A DNA stretch of 64,000 nt from Clostridiales bacterium 1_7_47FAA (GTDB taxonomy: Bacteria; Bacillota; Clostridia; Lachnospirales; Lachnospiraceae), in assembly GCA_000155435.1 (NCBI GenBank), contig DS990260.1, forward strand, positions 1,009,300 to 1,073,299, read 5' to 3'. The first letter of the stretch is position 1. Each line of letters opens with the position of its first letter. A model generated the notes under the pieces. The model did no database searches. It saw only the letters and a program-made list of their open reading frames with translations, and had not been told where the DNA came from. A program made the translations under genes and the position numbers. This document shows positions 35,469 to 44,354 of this stretch, one piece after another.

Positions 35469-35894
35469 CTACTCTTTCATCAGCCGTTCCCTCAGGCGCC
35501 GGTGGATTTTCCCATATAATTCCATGAACTGCCCCACTTCTGCCTCCGGCATCCCTTCAAAGGTCTATTCCTCTATTCTCAGGAATGCCTCCAATACCCT
35601 TTCCTGCTGTTCCCTCCCCTTTTGTGTAAGGAAGATATGGAAGGTGCGGCGGTTCCCGTTAAGACGCCTGCGCTCAATCAGTCCCTTGGCCTCCATTCCG
35701 TTGAGCACGGATGTGAGCGTGGCAGCCTCAATATAGCAATGGGCCGCAATCTCCTTCTGGCTGGCCCCGTCGTGTCCGTCCAGATAATCCAGCACCTTTG
35801 GCTGGCCCGCCGTCAGGCCGGAGTCTTCCAGGATTTCCATCAGCACCTTGTTGTAAATCGCATGGTTTGCCATGACCATATAGTGGAATGTCAT
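35469..35894 (-). pseudogene. MarR family regulator interrupted by a TAG codon
   Basis: The intact frame would be 141 residues. MTFHYMVMANHAIYNKVLMEIL, then the winged helix QKEIAAHCYIEAATLTSVLNGMEAKGLIERRR and NRRTFHIFLTQKG are normal for MarR. Codon 110 is TAG (35567-35565) after LRIEE, and the frame goes on without a break with TFEGMPEAEVGQFMELYGKIHRRLRERLMKE to a stop just ahead of the DUF554 gene. A CAG-to-TAG change is the simplest reading; the 109-residue product would lose the last dimerisation helix. The start at 35894 has AAAGGAG. Confidence 0.8.
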
Positions 35895-35909
35895 GCTTTC
35901 TCCTTTCAC

Positions 35910-35946
35910 AATAGTTAGATTTCTAATAATTATAATTCTAACTATT
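35910..35946. promoter_or_regulatory. palindromic operator upstream of marR
   Basis: AATAGTTAGA and TCTAACTATT are perfect 10-base arms 17 bases apart, with a smaller TTAGA/TCTAA dyad inside. The position directly upstream of the MarR ribosome site fits autoregulation. Confidence 0.6.
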
Positions 35947-36084
35947 ATTCCTGTCAAGCCTGATTATCTTTGATTCAGGCCAGTGATTCCGGGCAGTGAT
36001 TTTGGACCCTGGTTGGAATCCGCATAACACAAAGCAGGCATCCATGCCTGCCGCTACACAGTATATGGATGCCTGCCCATGATA

Positions 36085-37290
36085 TCAATAACTGGGATGA
36101 AGCCCATCCCACACAATCCGTCTGTAATTCTCCCGGTCCGTATCCCCTTCCGTGGAAAAGCACAGGATCCTGGAATCCTGATTCAGGCCCAGGGCTTCCC
36201 TCAGCCAGTCCAGTCCCCTATTCCCCATAACCTCTGCCACCAGTCCCAGGGTTGCCGCACCGCTTTCACCGGACACCACCCTTGGGTCATCCCCCATGGG
36301 ATTGCCCAGAATGCGCATACCCTTTGCAGCCACATAATCAGGTATGGATACGAAGTGGTCCGCATGGTCCTTCAGGATATTCCAGCCAATGGTGCACGGT
36401 TCACCGCAAGCCAGTCCTGCCATGATGGTATCCATATGTCCTTTCACCGTATGGATCTGCCCATCGCCGGCCTGTGCGGTACGGAAAATGCAGTCCGCCT
36501 TATCAGGTTCCACGACAGTGATTACAGGCCGCTCCTCATCCCCATATAGGTCTGCAAAGAATCCCGCCATGGCCCCGGACATGGCCCCCACGCCTGCCTG
36601 AAGGAAGATATGGGTAGGCTTCTCCTTCATCTGGCCGGCCGCCTCATATGCCATGGTGGTATATCCCTGCATGATCCACTGCGGTATTTCCTCATAGCCA
36701 TCCCAGGCAGTATCCTGTACCATGATCCAGCCATAAGTCCTGGCATGTTCATTAGCCAGCCGGACCGCATCATCGTAATTCAGTTCCGTGATGAATGCGT
36801 CTGCCCCCAAAGCTTTTATATTATCAAGACGTTCCCGTGAACTGCCCTTAGGCATGTAGACCACGCTTTTTTGCCCCAGACGGTCAGCCGTCCACGCAAT
36901 CCCCCTCCCATGATTCCCATCCGTAGCCGTCACAAAGGTAAGCCCGCCTAATTTTTCCCTCACACCAGCATCCCTTATCTTATCATACGGAAGTTCACTG
37001 ATATCTACCCCCAGACGGTCTGCTATATACCTGCCGATACAATAACTACCGCCCAACACCTTAAATGCATTAAGTCCAAACCGGTAACTTTCATCCTTTA
37101 TCTGGATATCCGCAAGCCCAAGGGAAGAGGCCAGGTTCTTAAGGCCCGCCATAGGTGTTACACTGTACTCCGGGAAACTTTTGTGGTATTCATTCACCCT
37201 TCTGGCAGTTTCCGGACCAAATGCCATCACCGGGCACAGGCCATTGCCCTTTTTTCTCTTATAATGAACTGCCTTGATACACCCGTCCAT
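36085..37290 (-). CDS. dpaL: diaminopropionate ammonia-lyase
   Basis: 401 residues, PLP fold type II. The Schiff-base Lys is in RFGLNAFKVLGGSY; with the start at 37290 (GGAGG eight bases upstream) it is residue 77, the same number as in E. coli YgeX, which supports this start. FVTATDGNHGRGIAWTA and the Gly-rich EPCTIGW/GESGAATLG segments also fit. It converts 2,3-diaminopropionate to pyruvate and ammonia. It is last in an operon after an AGCS carrier and an M20 hydrolase. Confidence 0.94.
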   Translation of the reverse strand: MDGCIKAVHYKRKKGNGLCPVMAFGPETARRVNEYHKSFPEYSVTPMAGLKNLASSLGLADIQIKDESYRFGLNAFKVLGGSYCIGRYIADRLGVDISELPYDKIRDAGVREKLGGLTFVTATDGNHGRGIAWTADRLGQKSVVYMPKGSSRERLDNIKALGADAFITELNYDDAVRLANEHARTYGWIMVQDTAWDGYEEIPQWIMQGYTTMAYEAAGQMKEKPTHIFLQAGVGAMSGAMAGFFADLYGDEERPVITVVEPDKADCIFRTAQAGDGQIHTVKGHMDTIMAGLACGEPCTIGWNILKDHADHFVSIPDYVAAKGMRILGNPMGDDPRVVSGESGAATLGLVAEVMGNRGLDWLREALGLNQDSRILCFSTEGDTDRENYRRIVWDGLHPSY

Positions 37291-37305
37291 TTCCATATCC
37301 TCCTT

Positions 37306-38469
37306 TTATCCAGGCAGGCGCACACGCACCAGCTCGGCAAAAAACTCAGCACCTGTCTCCAGGACCTTGTCATTATAATCAAACCGTGAATTATGAAGGG
37401 CAATATTATCCGCTCCATTTTCACAGTCCCCGCTTCCCAGGAACACGAAGCAGCCAGGTATCCTTTCCAGGAAAGTCCCAAAGTCCTCAGAAGCCATCCA
37501 TGGCTCACAGCTGGCATTGGTTCCCTTTTCGCCTGCCACATTGACAGCCGCCCGCGCAGCCACTGCCGCACACTGTTCCCAGTTAACTGTGGGTGCAAAT
37601 TCATGTGTGTACGTAAATTCACATCCGGCACCGTTCATCTGGCAGATTCCCTCACAGATGCCCCTCATCCGCTTCTCAATCAGCGCCTGCATGGCTGGCG
37701 AGAAACTTCTTGTATCTCCCAGTATCTCCACATTGGACGGAATCGCGTTGTGCACGCCGTCCGTATGGATTTCCGTGCAGGATATGACAGCAGGGTCCAA
37801 TGGGTTGGCGCTGCGGGAAACCACTGTCTGAAGCGCCAGGATAATCTGGGCCGCCGTCACAAGCGGGTCGATTCCCAGATGGGGGCTGGATGCATGACCA
37901 CCCTTTCCTTTTATACGTATGGTAAAATTATCCTCACTTGCCATGATTCCACCCACCTTTGTATGGATGGTTCCCGTGGGCAGGGAGGGCATATTGTGAA
38001 GCCCGTATATCTCATCCACTGGAAAACGGTCCAGCAGCCCGTCCTCCAGCATGGCCCTGGCACCTTTGCCCGGTTCTTCTGCCGGCTGGAAGATAAAGCG
38101 TACGGTCCCATTAAAATTCTTTTGTTCCGACAGGATCTTTGCAGCTCCAAGAAGGGTAGCCGTGTGCCCATCATGACCGCAGGCATGCATTTTCCCGGGA
38201 TTTAGGGAACAATAGTCCGGTTCCCCTGTTTCCGTCATATTGATTGCATCCATATCTGCCCTTAAGCCGATTACCTCCGTTCCGTTCCCTGCACTCAGGG
38301 TCGCCACAACGCCGGTTCCTCCTATATCTGTATGTACTTCCAGCCCCATCCCGGCCAGCAGCTTTGCCACATAATCCGCTGTTCCCGTTTCTTCAAACGC
38401 GCTTTCCGGATGCATGTGCAGATAATGCCTCCACTCTTTCATCTGGTTTTTAATTCCTTCACTTACCAT
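37306..38469 (-). CDS. M20 family amidohydrolase
   Basis: 387 residues of the hippurate/N-acyl-amino-acid hydrolase type. Metal-site segments are HPESAFEETGT, RADMDAINMTE, MHACGHDGHTATLLGAA, EEPGKGARAML and GLHNMPSLPTG. It cleaves N-acyl or N-carbamoyl amino acids. The start at 38469 follows GGAGG by eight bases; the frame extends to 38541 (GTG overlapping the AGCS stop) without a site. Its neighbours suggest it releases diaminopropionate or a related amino acid. Confidence 0.92.
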   Translation of the reverse strand: MVSEGIKNQMKEWRHYLHMHPESAFEETGTADYVAKLLAGMGLEVHTDIGGTGVVATLSAGNGTEVIGLRADMDAINMTETGEPDYCSLNPGKMHACGHDGHTATLLGAAKILSEQKNFNGTVRFIFQPAEEPGKGARAMLEDGLLDRFPVDEIYGLHNMPSLPTGTIHTKVGGIMASEDNFTIRIKGKGGHASSPHLGIDPLVTAAQIILALQTVVSRSANPLDPAVISCTEIHTDGVHNAIPSNVEILGDTRSFSPAMQALIEKRMRGICEGICQMNGAGCEFTYTHEFAPTVNWEQCAAVAARAAVNVAGEKGTNASCEPWMASEDFGTFLERIPGCFVFLGSGDCENGADNIALHNSRFDYNDKVLETGAEFFAELVRVRLPG

Positions 38470-38537
38470 ATCATTCTCCTCCTGATTCTGCTGTATGTCC
38501 ATCTTATCATTAGCATCCATGTCTGCCTCTGGCTGGT

Positions 38538-39938
38538 TCACTGTTCATCTGACAGCCTGGTTAAATCCATGGCCGTTATGTCATTTTCCACATCCCATAC
38601 AGGCTGTGCCTTACCCTTATCCTTCTGCCCCACAAAATCCTTCAGCACATAGACTACATATCTTGCCAGCCCGATTAACGCTATTACATTGAAAAATACC
38701 ATGAACGCGCTTACAAGGTCAACCAGGTCCCATACAATGGGGACTGGCGCAACCGCCCCGATGATGATGAAGACGCAGCAGATAATCCTGTAAACCGTAA
38801 CCGCACCGGGCTTTTCAGAAACAAGTGACATCAGGTTTACTTCCCCATAATAAATATCCGCCAGCAGCGTGGTAAAGCCAAACAGCGACATTGCCAGGAA
38901 TACAATCCATTTTCCAGCCCCGCCAAGGGCATTGTGGAAAGCCACCTGGGTCAGTGCAATCCCTGTTTCCCCTGAATCCAGTGCGCCCGTAATCAATATG
39001 CAGAATGCAGTACAGCTGCAGATAATGATTGTTGTGATAAATGTCCCAAGCATTGCAGCCAGCCCCTGGTTCACCGGATGTTTTACCACGGCGGACGCAT
39101 GCATGCTGGGTGCTGTCCCATTCCCTGCATCATTAGAAAACAGTCCTCTGGCAACGCCATAGCGGAATGCCTCCTTAATGGTATATCCGGCCACGCCTCC
39201 GGCAGCCGCCCGGAAACTGAAAGCGGATTTGAAAATAAGTGTGATGACACCGGGAAGCATCTTGATGTTCATTACTACGATGATGACCGCTATCACCAGA
39301 TAAGCCAGCGCCATGAACGGCACCACCAGTGAGGATACCTCTGACAGACGTTTAATGCCTCCGAATACAACAAGACATACCAGCACCAGAAGGACCAGGC
39401 CCGCAATCAGCGGCTTGATATCCACCACCCCTGTCAGCGCAACGGAAATGGAGTTACTCTGTATCATGGCATAGAAAAATCCGATTCCAATCATGACACT
39501 GATGGAAAACAGCACGGACAGCAGTTTGCTGTGAAGCCCCTTTTCCATGTAATAAGCGGGTCCGCCCCTATAGGTCCCATCTGAATTCTTCTCCCTGAAC
39601 AGCTGTCCAAGCACTGCCTCACTAAAACTGATGGGCATTCCCAAAAGAGCCGTCATCCACATCCAGAATATTGCACCCGGGCCGCCGGATGCAAGGGCTG
39701 TTGCCACCCCTACCAGGCTTCCGGTCCCAACCTGGCCGCCCACTGCCGCACACAGGGCGCCAAATCCCGATACACCTCCCTCTGATTTCATGCTCTCCCT
39801 CAGATTACCAAACAATTTGGTAAAATACCGTATCTGTGGGAATTTCAGCCTGATTGTGAAGAATACACCTGTGCCCAGCAGGATCCCTGCCACCAGCCAT
39901 CCCCAAAAAATCCCGTTTAAAGTTTGAATTACCTGCAT
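38538..39938 (-). CDS. sodium:alanine symporter (AGCS) family protein
   Basis: 466 residues, about 11 membrane helices. AGCS signatures are GFGALCAAVGGQVGTGSLVGVATALASGGPGAIFWMW, GVARGLFSNDAGNGTAPSMHASA and FTTLLADIYYGE. It imports small amino acids with Na+. It heads the operon with the M20 hydrolase and dpaL and lies downstream of an NtrC-like regulator. Confidence 0.94.
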   Translation of the reverse strand: MQVIQTLNGIFWGWLVAGILLGTGVFFTIRLKFPQIRYFTKLFGNLRESMKSEGGVSGFGALCAAVGGQVGTGSLVGVATALASGGPGAIFWMWMTALLGMPISFSEAVLGQLFREKNSDGTYRGGPAYYMEKGLHSKLLSVLFSISVMIGIGFFYAMIQSNSISVALTGVVDIKPLIAGLVLLVLVCLVVFGGIKRLSEVSSLVVPFMALAYLVIAVIIVVMNIKMLPGVITLIFKSAFSFRAAAGGVAGYTIKEAFRYGVARGLFSNDAGNGTAPSMHASAVVKHPVNQGLAAMLGTFITTIIICSCTAFCILITGALDSGETGIALTQVAFHNALGGAGKWIVFLAMSLFGFTTLLADIYYGEVNLMSLVSEKPGAVTVYRIICCVFIIIGAVAPVPIVWDLVDLVSAFMVFFNVIALIGLARYVVYVLKDFVGQKDKGKAQPVWDVENDITAMDLTRLSDEQ

Positions 39939-40042
39939 ACCTGTTCCCCTTTCTATTCTATCTCCATGTAGTATGATGGTACTATAGTTGAAGAAACCGG
40001 AGGTGTCAAAAGCAGGCCATACACGGTTTCTACCGGCTATTA

Positions 40043-40136
40043 TTTATCAAAATGAGAATCATGATCAAAAACGCCTGGCCTGTCCCCTGTATTTCCATAT
40101 TTATCATATTGAGAACACACTTTATCATAATGAGAA
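40043..40136. promoter_or_regulatory. three copies of a 16-bp element upstream of the AGCS-M20-dpaL operon
   Basis: TTTATCAWAWTGAGAA occurs at 40043-40058, 40100-40115 and 40121-40136; the last two are 21 bases apart. Each copy is an imperfect dyad (TTATCAT-N-ATGAGAA). The likely reader is the regulator encoded just upstream; this is inferred. The 39939-40221 interval holds these, a terminator and no gene. Confidence 0.55.
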
Positions 40137-40147
40137 TTTATTCAAAT

Positions 40148-40184
40148 AAAAAAGAAGCTGCAGCAATTTACCAGCCTCTTTTTT
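40148..40184. terminator. bidirectional terminator after the NtrC-like gene
   Basis: Six A plus GAAGCTG pair with CAGCCTC plus six T (one mismatch) around an 11-base loop, 38 bases after the regulator's stop. Confidence 0.75.
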
Positions 40185-40221
40185 GTATATTTTGTATAAA
40201 TCCTGGCCGCCTTTTCTACAT

Positions 40222-41946
40222 TCACAAACCATACTTATCCAGTTTGCGGTAAAGGGTAGCCATACCTATGCCCAGTGCACCCGCTGCTTTTTTCTTAGCC
40301 TCCACGCTTGTGCCATAGCGGCTGACTGCCTTTTCTATCATCCTCTTCTCCATGGACTCCAGATTCAGGTCATCCTCTGCCTGCATGACACCTGTCCTGA
40401 GGTTGGCGGGAAGCAGGCCGATATCAATCATGCCGTCCAGTTTCATCATATTAGCGGCATATTCCATAGCGTTACGCAATTCCCATTTATTACCAGGCCA
40501 CCCATACTGCCTGATACAGGCATAAAATCCGTCGCTGATTGTCTGTATGTTTTTGTTCATTGACCTGGCATACCTCTGCAGGTACTTCTGGGCCAGAAGA
40601 TTTATATCCCCTTTCCTTTCCCTCAGAGGCGGGATGTACAGTGGCAGGATATTAATCCTGTAATAAAATGCAGGCAGGAACCTTCCCTGTTCCACCAGTT
40701 CTCCCAGGTTGACAGAAGAAGTGCAGATGATCCTGGTATTTACCCGTGCCCCCTTAAGGGCGCCCTGCCGCACCACAAGCTGGCTGTCCAAGAACTCCCC
40801 CAGCCGGAGCTGGACATCATACGGCAGGTTCTCTACCTCCTCCAAAATCAGGGTTCCCTTAGATGCAGCCTCCAGCTTCCCGGCCTTGCCTTTTGAAGCA
40901 GCTGTCCTGGCCGTACCGAACAGTTCCCTCCCTATTTGGCTTTGGGGCATGGTTTCACAGTTCACGGTACATACCATCTCTCCGGCCCTCTCCCCCTCTT
41001 CGTGGATTGCCATGGCAAATTTTGTCTTCTCAGTCCCCTTTTCCCCCAGTATCAGAACCGGCGACGGCGAATTGACCATACGCAGCATCTCCTGCTTTAC
41101 CGCCTGTATCTGAGGGGAATTACCGTCAATACGCTCCAGCCCGCTCCTTTCCCTTTTGCCTGCAAGGCCCAGGGAATCCTTAAGGGTACGCTCCGCCTGG
41201 TTAAACAGGAAGAAGGTCATCCTACCCTCCGTATCCAGTTCAAATACCTTGCCAACCAGCCTGTAGCTGGATTGTCCGGCGGTAAGCCTGTACTCATCCA
41301 GTCCGCCCACAAAATTACCTGTAGGCGCAAGGCGGACCGGGACCGTGAATAAATCCCCCTCCCGCATCTTCAGTATCTGGCAGCACATACGGTTGGTCTG
41401 TACCACAAGGTTATGCTGATCCATGACAATGACCCCGGCGTCCAGACGGTCCACAATGGTTTCCAGCAGTTCCTTCATAGCCAGATTCTTTTTATTCTCC
41501 AATGCCTCCTGAGCCTTGGCAGATATTAAATCCGCAAACTGCTGGAGGAACTGTTTAAATATTTCCTGGTTTTTCAGGGCATGGCTTCTCTGCTTCTGAT
41601 TAAAGCAGGTAAAACAGATTACACCGATTGCCTGTCCCTTTATCATGACCGGAGTACTCATATGAAATGTCTCCCTGCAGTGTTCCCTGCTGTGGCAATC
41701 CCTACATATCTCATTCTTCCCAGGTTCATTGACAATCTGTGTCTCACCGCTCACCATTGCTTTCTTCAGTATATGCCCTTCTTCAGACATATCTGTATTG
41801 ATTTCCTTTATCAATCTTCCCGTTCCTGCAATCCGCTTAAAACTGCTGTTGACAATGGTAACGTCAATCTTCAATATCTGTGCCAGGATATTGGCATAAA
41901 GAATCACTGTATCCTGTATTTCATCCAAAATTTCCAATGGTCCCAC
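40222..41946 (-). CDS. NtrC-like AAA+ regulator lacking the GAFTGA motif
   Basis: 574 residues: a GAF-like N-terminus with Cys-rich NEICRDCHSREHCRETFH (about 80-95), a PAS-like region (ETIVDRLDAGVIVMDQHN), an AAA+ domain and a Fis-type HTH (KKKAAGALGIGMATLYRKLDKYGL). The AAA+ domain is degenerate: Walker A reads GEKGTEKT, the GAFTGA loop after ELFG is replaced by an unrelated Ala/Lys-rich stretch, and Walker B is LILEEVENLP. It therefore probably does not activate sigma-54 polymerase. The start is a GTG with a weak site. It adjoins the AGCS-M20-dpaL operon. Confidence 0.88.
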   Translation of the reverse strand: MGPLEILDEIQDTVILYANILAQILKIDVTIVNSSFKRIAGTGRLIKEINTDMSEEGHILKKAMVSGETQIVNEPGKNEICRDCHSREHCRETFHMSTPVMIKGQAIGVICFTCFNQKQRSHALKNQEIFKQFLQQFADLISAKAQEALENKKNLAMKELLETIVDRLDAGVIVMDQHNLVVQTNRMCCQILKMREGDLFTVPVRLAPTGNFVGGLDEYRLTAGQSSYRLVGKVFELDTEGRMTFFLFNQAERTLKDSLGLAGKRERSGLERIDGNSPQIQAVKQEMLRMVNSPSPVLILGEKGTEKTKFAMAIHEEGERAGEMVCTVNCETMPQSQIGRELFGTARTAASKGKAGKLEAASKGTLILEEVENLPYDVQLRLGEFLDSQLVVRQGALKGARVNTRIICTSSVNLGELVEQGRFLPAFYYRINILPLYIPPLRERKGDINLLAQKYLQRYARSMNKNIQTISDGFYACIRQYGWPGNKWELRNAMEYAANMMKLDGMIDIGLLPANLRTGVMQAEDDLNLESMEKRMIEKAVSRYGTSVEAKKKAAGALGIGMATLYRKLDKYGL

Positions 41947-42036
41947 CGCCCTGCGTGAAATAAGGGAGCCACGGTGCAGCCCCCTGTTGACTTTTCCATC
42001 CTTTTATTATAAGCAATCTTCCATCCGGTTGCAACC

Positions 42037-42819
42037 TCAGCCTTCCAGCTGCTCCCGGTAAAGTTCCCGGTCCTTATCCGTAAACACATTGAATATAACC
42101 TGTCTGAGGGAAGAATCATGTTCCAGGAAACGTGACACGGTTTCCACAGCAATTTCCGCCGCCCTTTCCTGCGGAAAATGAAATACTCCGGTAGATATAC
42201 AGCAGAAAGCAATGGACTGGATATCATGCTTTACCGCCAGTTCAAGGCATGACTCATAGCACCGTGACAGAAGATCACAGTCCCCGCTGCCGAGGGGGCC
42301 TGTTATGATTGGTCCCACTGTATGAAGCACATACTTTGCCGGAAGATTAAATCCAGGAGTGATTTTCGCTCTGCCGGACTGCTCTGCATGTCCCTGGGCC
42401 TGCATGATATCATTACACGCCAGCCGCAATTGGACTCCTGCATAAGTATGGATTATGTTGTCAATACAGGAATGGCAGGGATGGAAGCAGCCCAGCAGCG
42501 CGCTGTTTGCGGCATTGACAATGGCATCCGCTTTCAGGCAGGTTATATCCCCCTGCCAGAGAAAGATACGTTTGTCCTTTCCCACATGTTCCAAAAAACG
42601 GCAGTCCGCCATGCCCCGCCTTCTGACCTCCTCTGACAGGTATCCGTCCTGCACAGACAAAAAATCCTTCCCAGCCGGCATGGGCGGCCGTACGTTAAAC
42701 AGGGAGCGCAGAACCCTCCATCTGGCCTCCTCACCCCCGGGAATGTCCATATACCGATACTGGGGCATCTCCTTTAACAGGGTCTCAATCAGATATTCCC
42801 GTCTCTCCTCCTGTGTCAC
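42037..42819 (-). CDS. zinc-dependent macrodomain protein (ADP-ribosyl hydrolase)
   Basis: 260 residues. The macrodomain has GDITCLKADAIVNAANSALLGC, then the Zn-macro signature CFHPCHSCID (about residues 101-110), ITPGFNLPAKYVLHTVGP and CISTGVFHFPQ. Zn-macrodomains remove ADP-ribose from proteins modified by SirTM sirtuins. The start is a GTG at 42819 with AAGGAGG five bases upstream; the frame continues 5' without a site. It lies directly downstream of the sirtuin gene. Confidence 0.93.
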   Translation of the reverse strand: MTQEERREYLIETLLKEMPQYRYMDIPGGEEARWRVLRSLFNVRPPMPAGKDFLSVQDGYLSEEVRRRGMADCRFLEHVGKDKRIFLWQGDITCLKADAIVNAANSALLGCFHPCHSCIDNIIHTYAGVQLRLACNDIMQAQGHAEQSGRAKITPGFNLPAKYVLHTVGPIITGPLGSGDCDLLSRCYESCLELAVKHDIQSIAFCCISTGVFHFPQERAAEIAVETVSRFLEHDSSLRQVIFNVFTDKDRELYREQLEG

Positions 42820-42879
42820 TGTTACCCCTCCTTTCTTTGGAATATACTTTATCCCCTGCTCCCGGTGCCTCGCGGCAGT

Positions 42880-42933
42880 ATTCCTGCAGCCCATTCCTTA
42901 CAGCCCATTCCCTACATCCTATTCCTCATGACC
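42880..42933. repeat. 14-bp tandem repeat, about four copies
   Basis: The unit ATTCCYTRCAGCCC repeats from 42880, 42893 or so, 42907 and 42921, straddling the sirtuin stop codon at 42919. It lies in the short spacer between the sirtuin and macrodomain genes. Confidence 0.7.
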
Positions 42934-43866
42934 GCTGCCCTCTCCTGTCCCTTCCCTCATGGCTGTCCTTATATCCCCGACGCACACCGCCAGATCCATG
43001 TTGATCCCCACCGCCCGGTATCCCAGGCTTTCCGGCACCGCTGCCTCATCAAGGTTCAGACGGATCAGGCTCCACTCCCTGTTTTCGCCCATCATTTTCT
43101 CAAATGGAAAACGGATGATGACCGGGGTGTTAAATCCAACCCCAAGTTCCAGCAGCACCAGCCTGCGTCCGACTGCACGGTTCAGGAAATCCCCATACCG
43201 CCCCGCTGCCTGATGCCAATGCCCATCTTCCACAAAATATCCGTCGCACCGCAGGTTCATGGCCATGGGGCCTTTGCAGACCGGGCATCTTGGCACCATA
43301 CCGGAAGGAATCCTGCAATCCTTCACCGCCTGGTTCATGCGTACGAAAAGTCCTGTTGCATCGTAGGTTTTGCCATGACAGGCTTTTGCGCACTGAATCA
43401 GCCCATAGTCCCCCTGGGTTGCAAAGATATCCTCATCCTCAAACCCGGCTTTCCAGAACTGATGGTCCACATTGGTGGTCAGGACAAAATGTTCCCTGCC
43501 GCAAACCATCTCAAACACCTTGAGATACAGGGGCAGGGCCTGCGGTTCAATCCGGTTCACATAAGCATGCCTTGACCAGTAGCCCCACCGTTCCTCTTCC
43601 GTGGGAAAGGGGTAGAAACCTGCCGCATACATATCCCTCATGGCAGCAGGTCCATACCGCTCAATGAATTCACCGAAATTCTCCGTAAAGCGGCGTCCTC
43701 CATAGACAAGCCCAGCCGCCGTGGACAGTCCGGCCCCGGCCCCAATCAGGACCGCATCCGCGCGGTTCAGCAGGCCTGCCGCCCGTCTGACCTGTTCTTC
43801 ATAGGGTGTTTCCTGATATACGTAATCCCTGGCAGGGGTTCCGCTTAAAAACTGCATCCAATCCAT
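42919..43866 (-). CDS. class M sirtuin (SirTM), protein ADP-ribosyltransferase type
   Basis: 315 residues. The Rossmann motif is VLIGAGAGLSTAAGL (about 40-54); TTNVDHQF holds Asn132 and Asp134; the place of the deacetylase His is taken by Gln151 in ATQGDYG, as in class M sirtuins. Zinc Cys pairs are QCAKAC and CPVC. Known SirTM proteins ADP-ribosylate a carrier protein in oxidative-stress operons. AAGGAG lies nine bases upstream. The usual GcvH-like and lipoate-ligase partners are not in this window; an HxlR gene is divergent. Confidence 0.92.
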   Translation of the reverse strand: MDWMQFLSGTPARDYVYQETPYEEQVRRAAGLLNRADAVLIGAGAGLSTAAGLVYGGRRFTENFGEFIERYGPAAMRDMYAAGFYPFPTEEERWGYWSRHAYVNRIEPQALPLYLKVFEMVCGREHFVLTTNVDHQFWKAGFEDEDIFATQGDYGLIQCAKACHGKTYDATGLFVRMNQAVKDCRIPSGMVPRCPVCKGPMAMNLRCDGYFVEDGHWHQAAGRYGDFLNRAVGRRLVLLELGVGFNTPVIIRFPFEKMMGENREWSLIRLNLDEAAVPESLGYRAVGINMDLAVCVGDIRTAMREGTGEGSGHEE

Positions 43867-43993
43867 ACCGTTTCACTCCTTTTCCGTCCATCCCTCATTA
43901 GCCTGCCCTTGCAAAAAAATCCCCTATGGTCTATAATCGGCATATACAGCCCCATACTACTGTACATCTATAAATATACCAGGAGGTACATAA

Positions 43994-44317
43994 ATGGAAC
44001 ATACAAAAACCATACCCGACTGCCCGGTGGAAATGACCCTGCAGCTCATCGGCGATAAATGGAAAGTCCTTATCATACGCGACCTGATGACCGGAACCAA
44101 GCGTTTCAATGAGTTAATGCGCTCCGTAAGCGGGATTACCCAGAAAGTCCTTACCAGCCATCTCAGGGCCATGGAAAAAGACGGCCTGGTTACCCGGACC
44201 GTTTACCCTGAGGTCCCGCCCAAGGTTGAGTATACGCTTACCGGGACCGGATACAGTCTGAAACCCATTCTGGATTCCATGTATACGTGGGGTAATGAAT
44301 ACAAAGCCAGTCTGTAA
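43994..44317 (+). CDS. HxlR family transcriptional regulator
   Basis: 107 residues: LIGDKWKVLIIRDLMTGTKRFNELMRSVSGITQKVLTSHLRAMEKDGLV and EVPPKVEYTLTGTG. Cys10 in IPDCPVEM matches the sensor Cys of redox HxlR proteins. GGAGG is upstream. It is divergent from the sirtuin gene and convergent with a PNPOx-fold gene. Confidence 0.93.
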   Translation: MEHTKTIPDCPVEMTLQLIGDKWKVLIIRDLMTGTKRFNELMRSVSGITQKVLTSHLRAMEKDGLVTRTVYPEVPPKVEYTLTGTGYSLKPILDSMYTWGNEYKASL

Positions 44318-44337
44318 TGTAATAAAAAACGGATTAA

Positions 44338-44354
44338 TTTTCAAACACGCCCTA
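44338..44354 (-). repeat. GGGCGTGTTTGA element at a stop codon
   Basis: On the minus strand TAGGGCGTGTTTGAAAA begins with the stop codon of the PNPOx-fold gene. The same text follows the argF stop at 60587 and occurs at 26750-26765. Confidence 0.55.

Noticed and set aside
39939..40221. A -24/-12 promoter for the AGCS-M20-dpaL operon
   Set aside because: I looked for the reverse complement of TGGCAY-N5-TTGC and found only partial GC/GG matches with wrong spacing.
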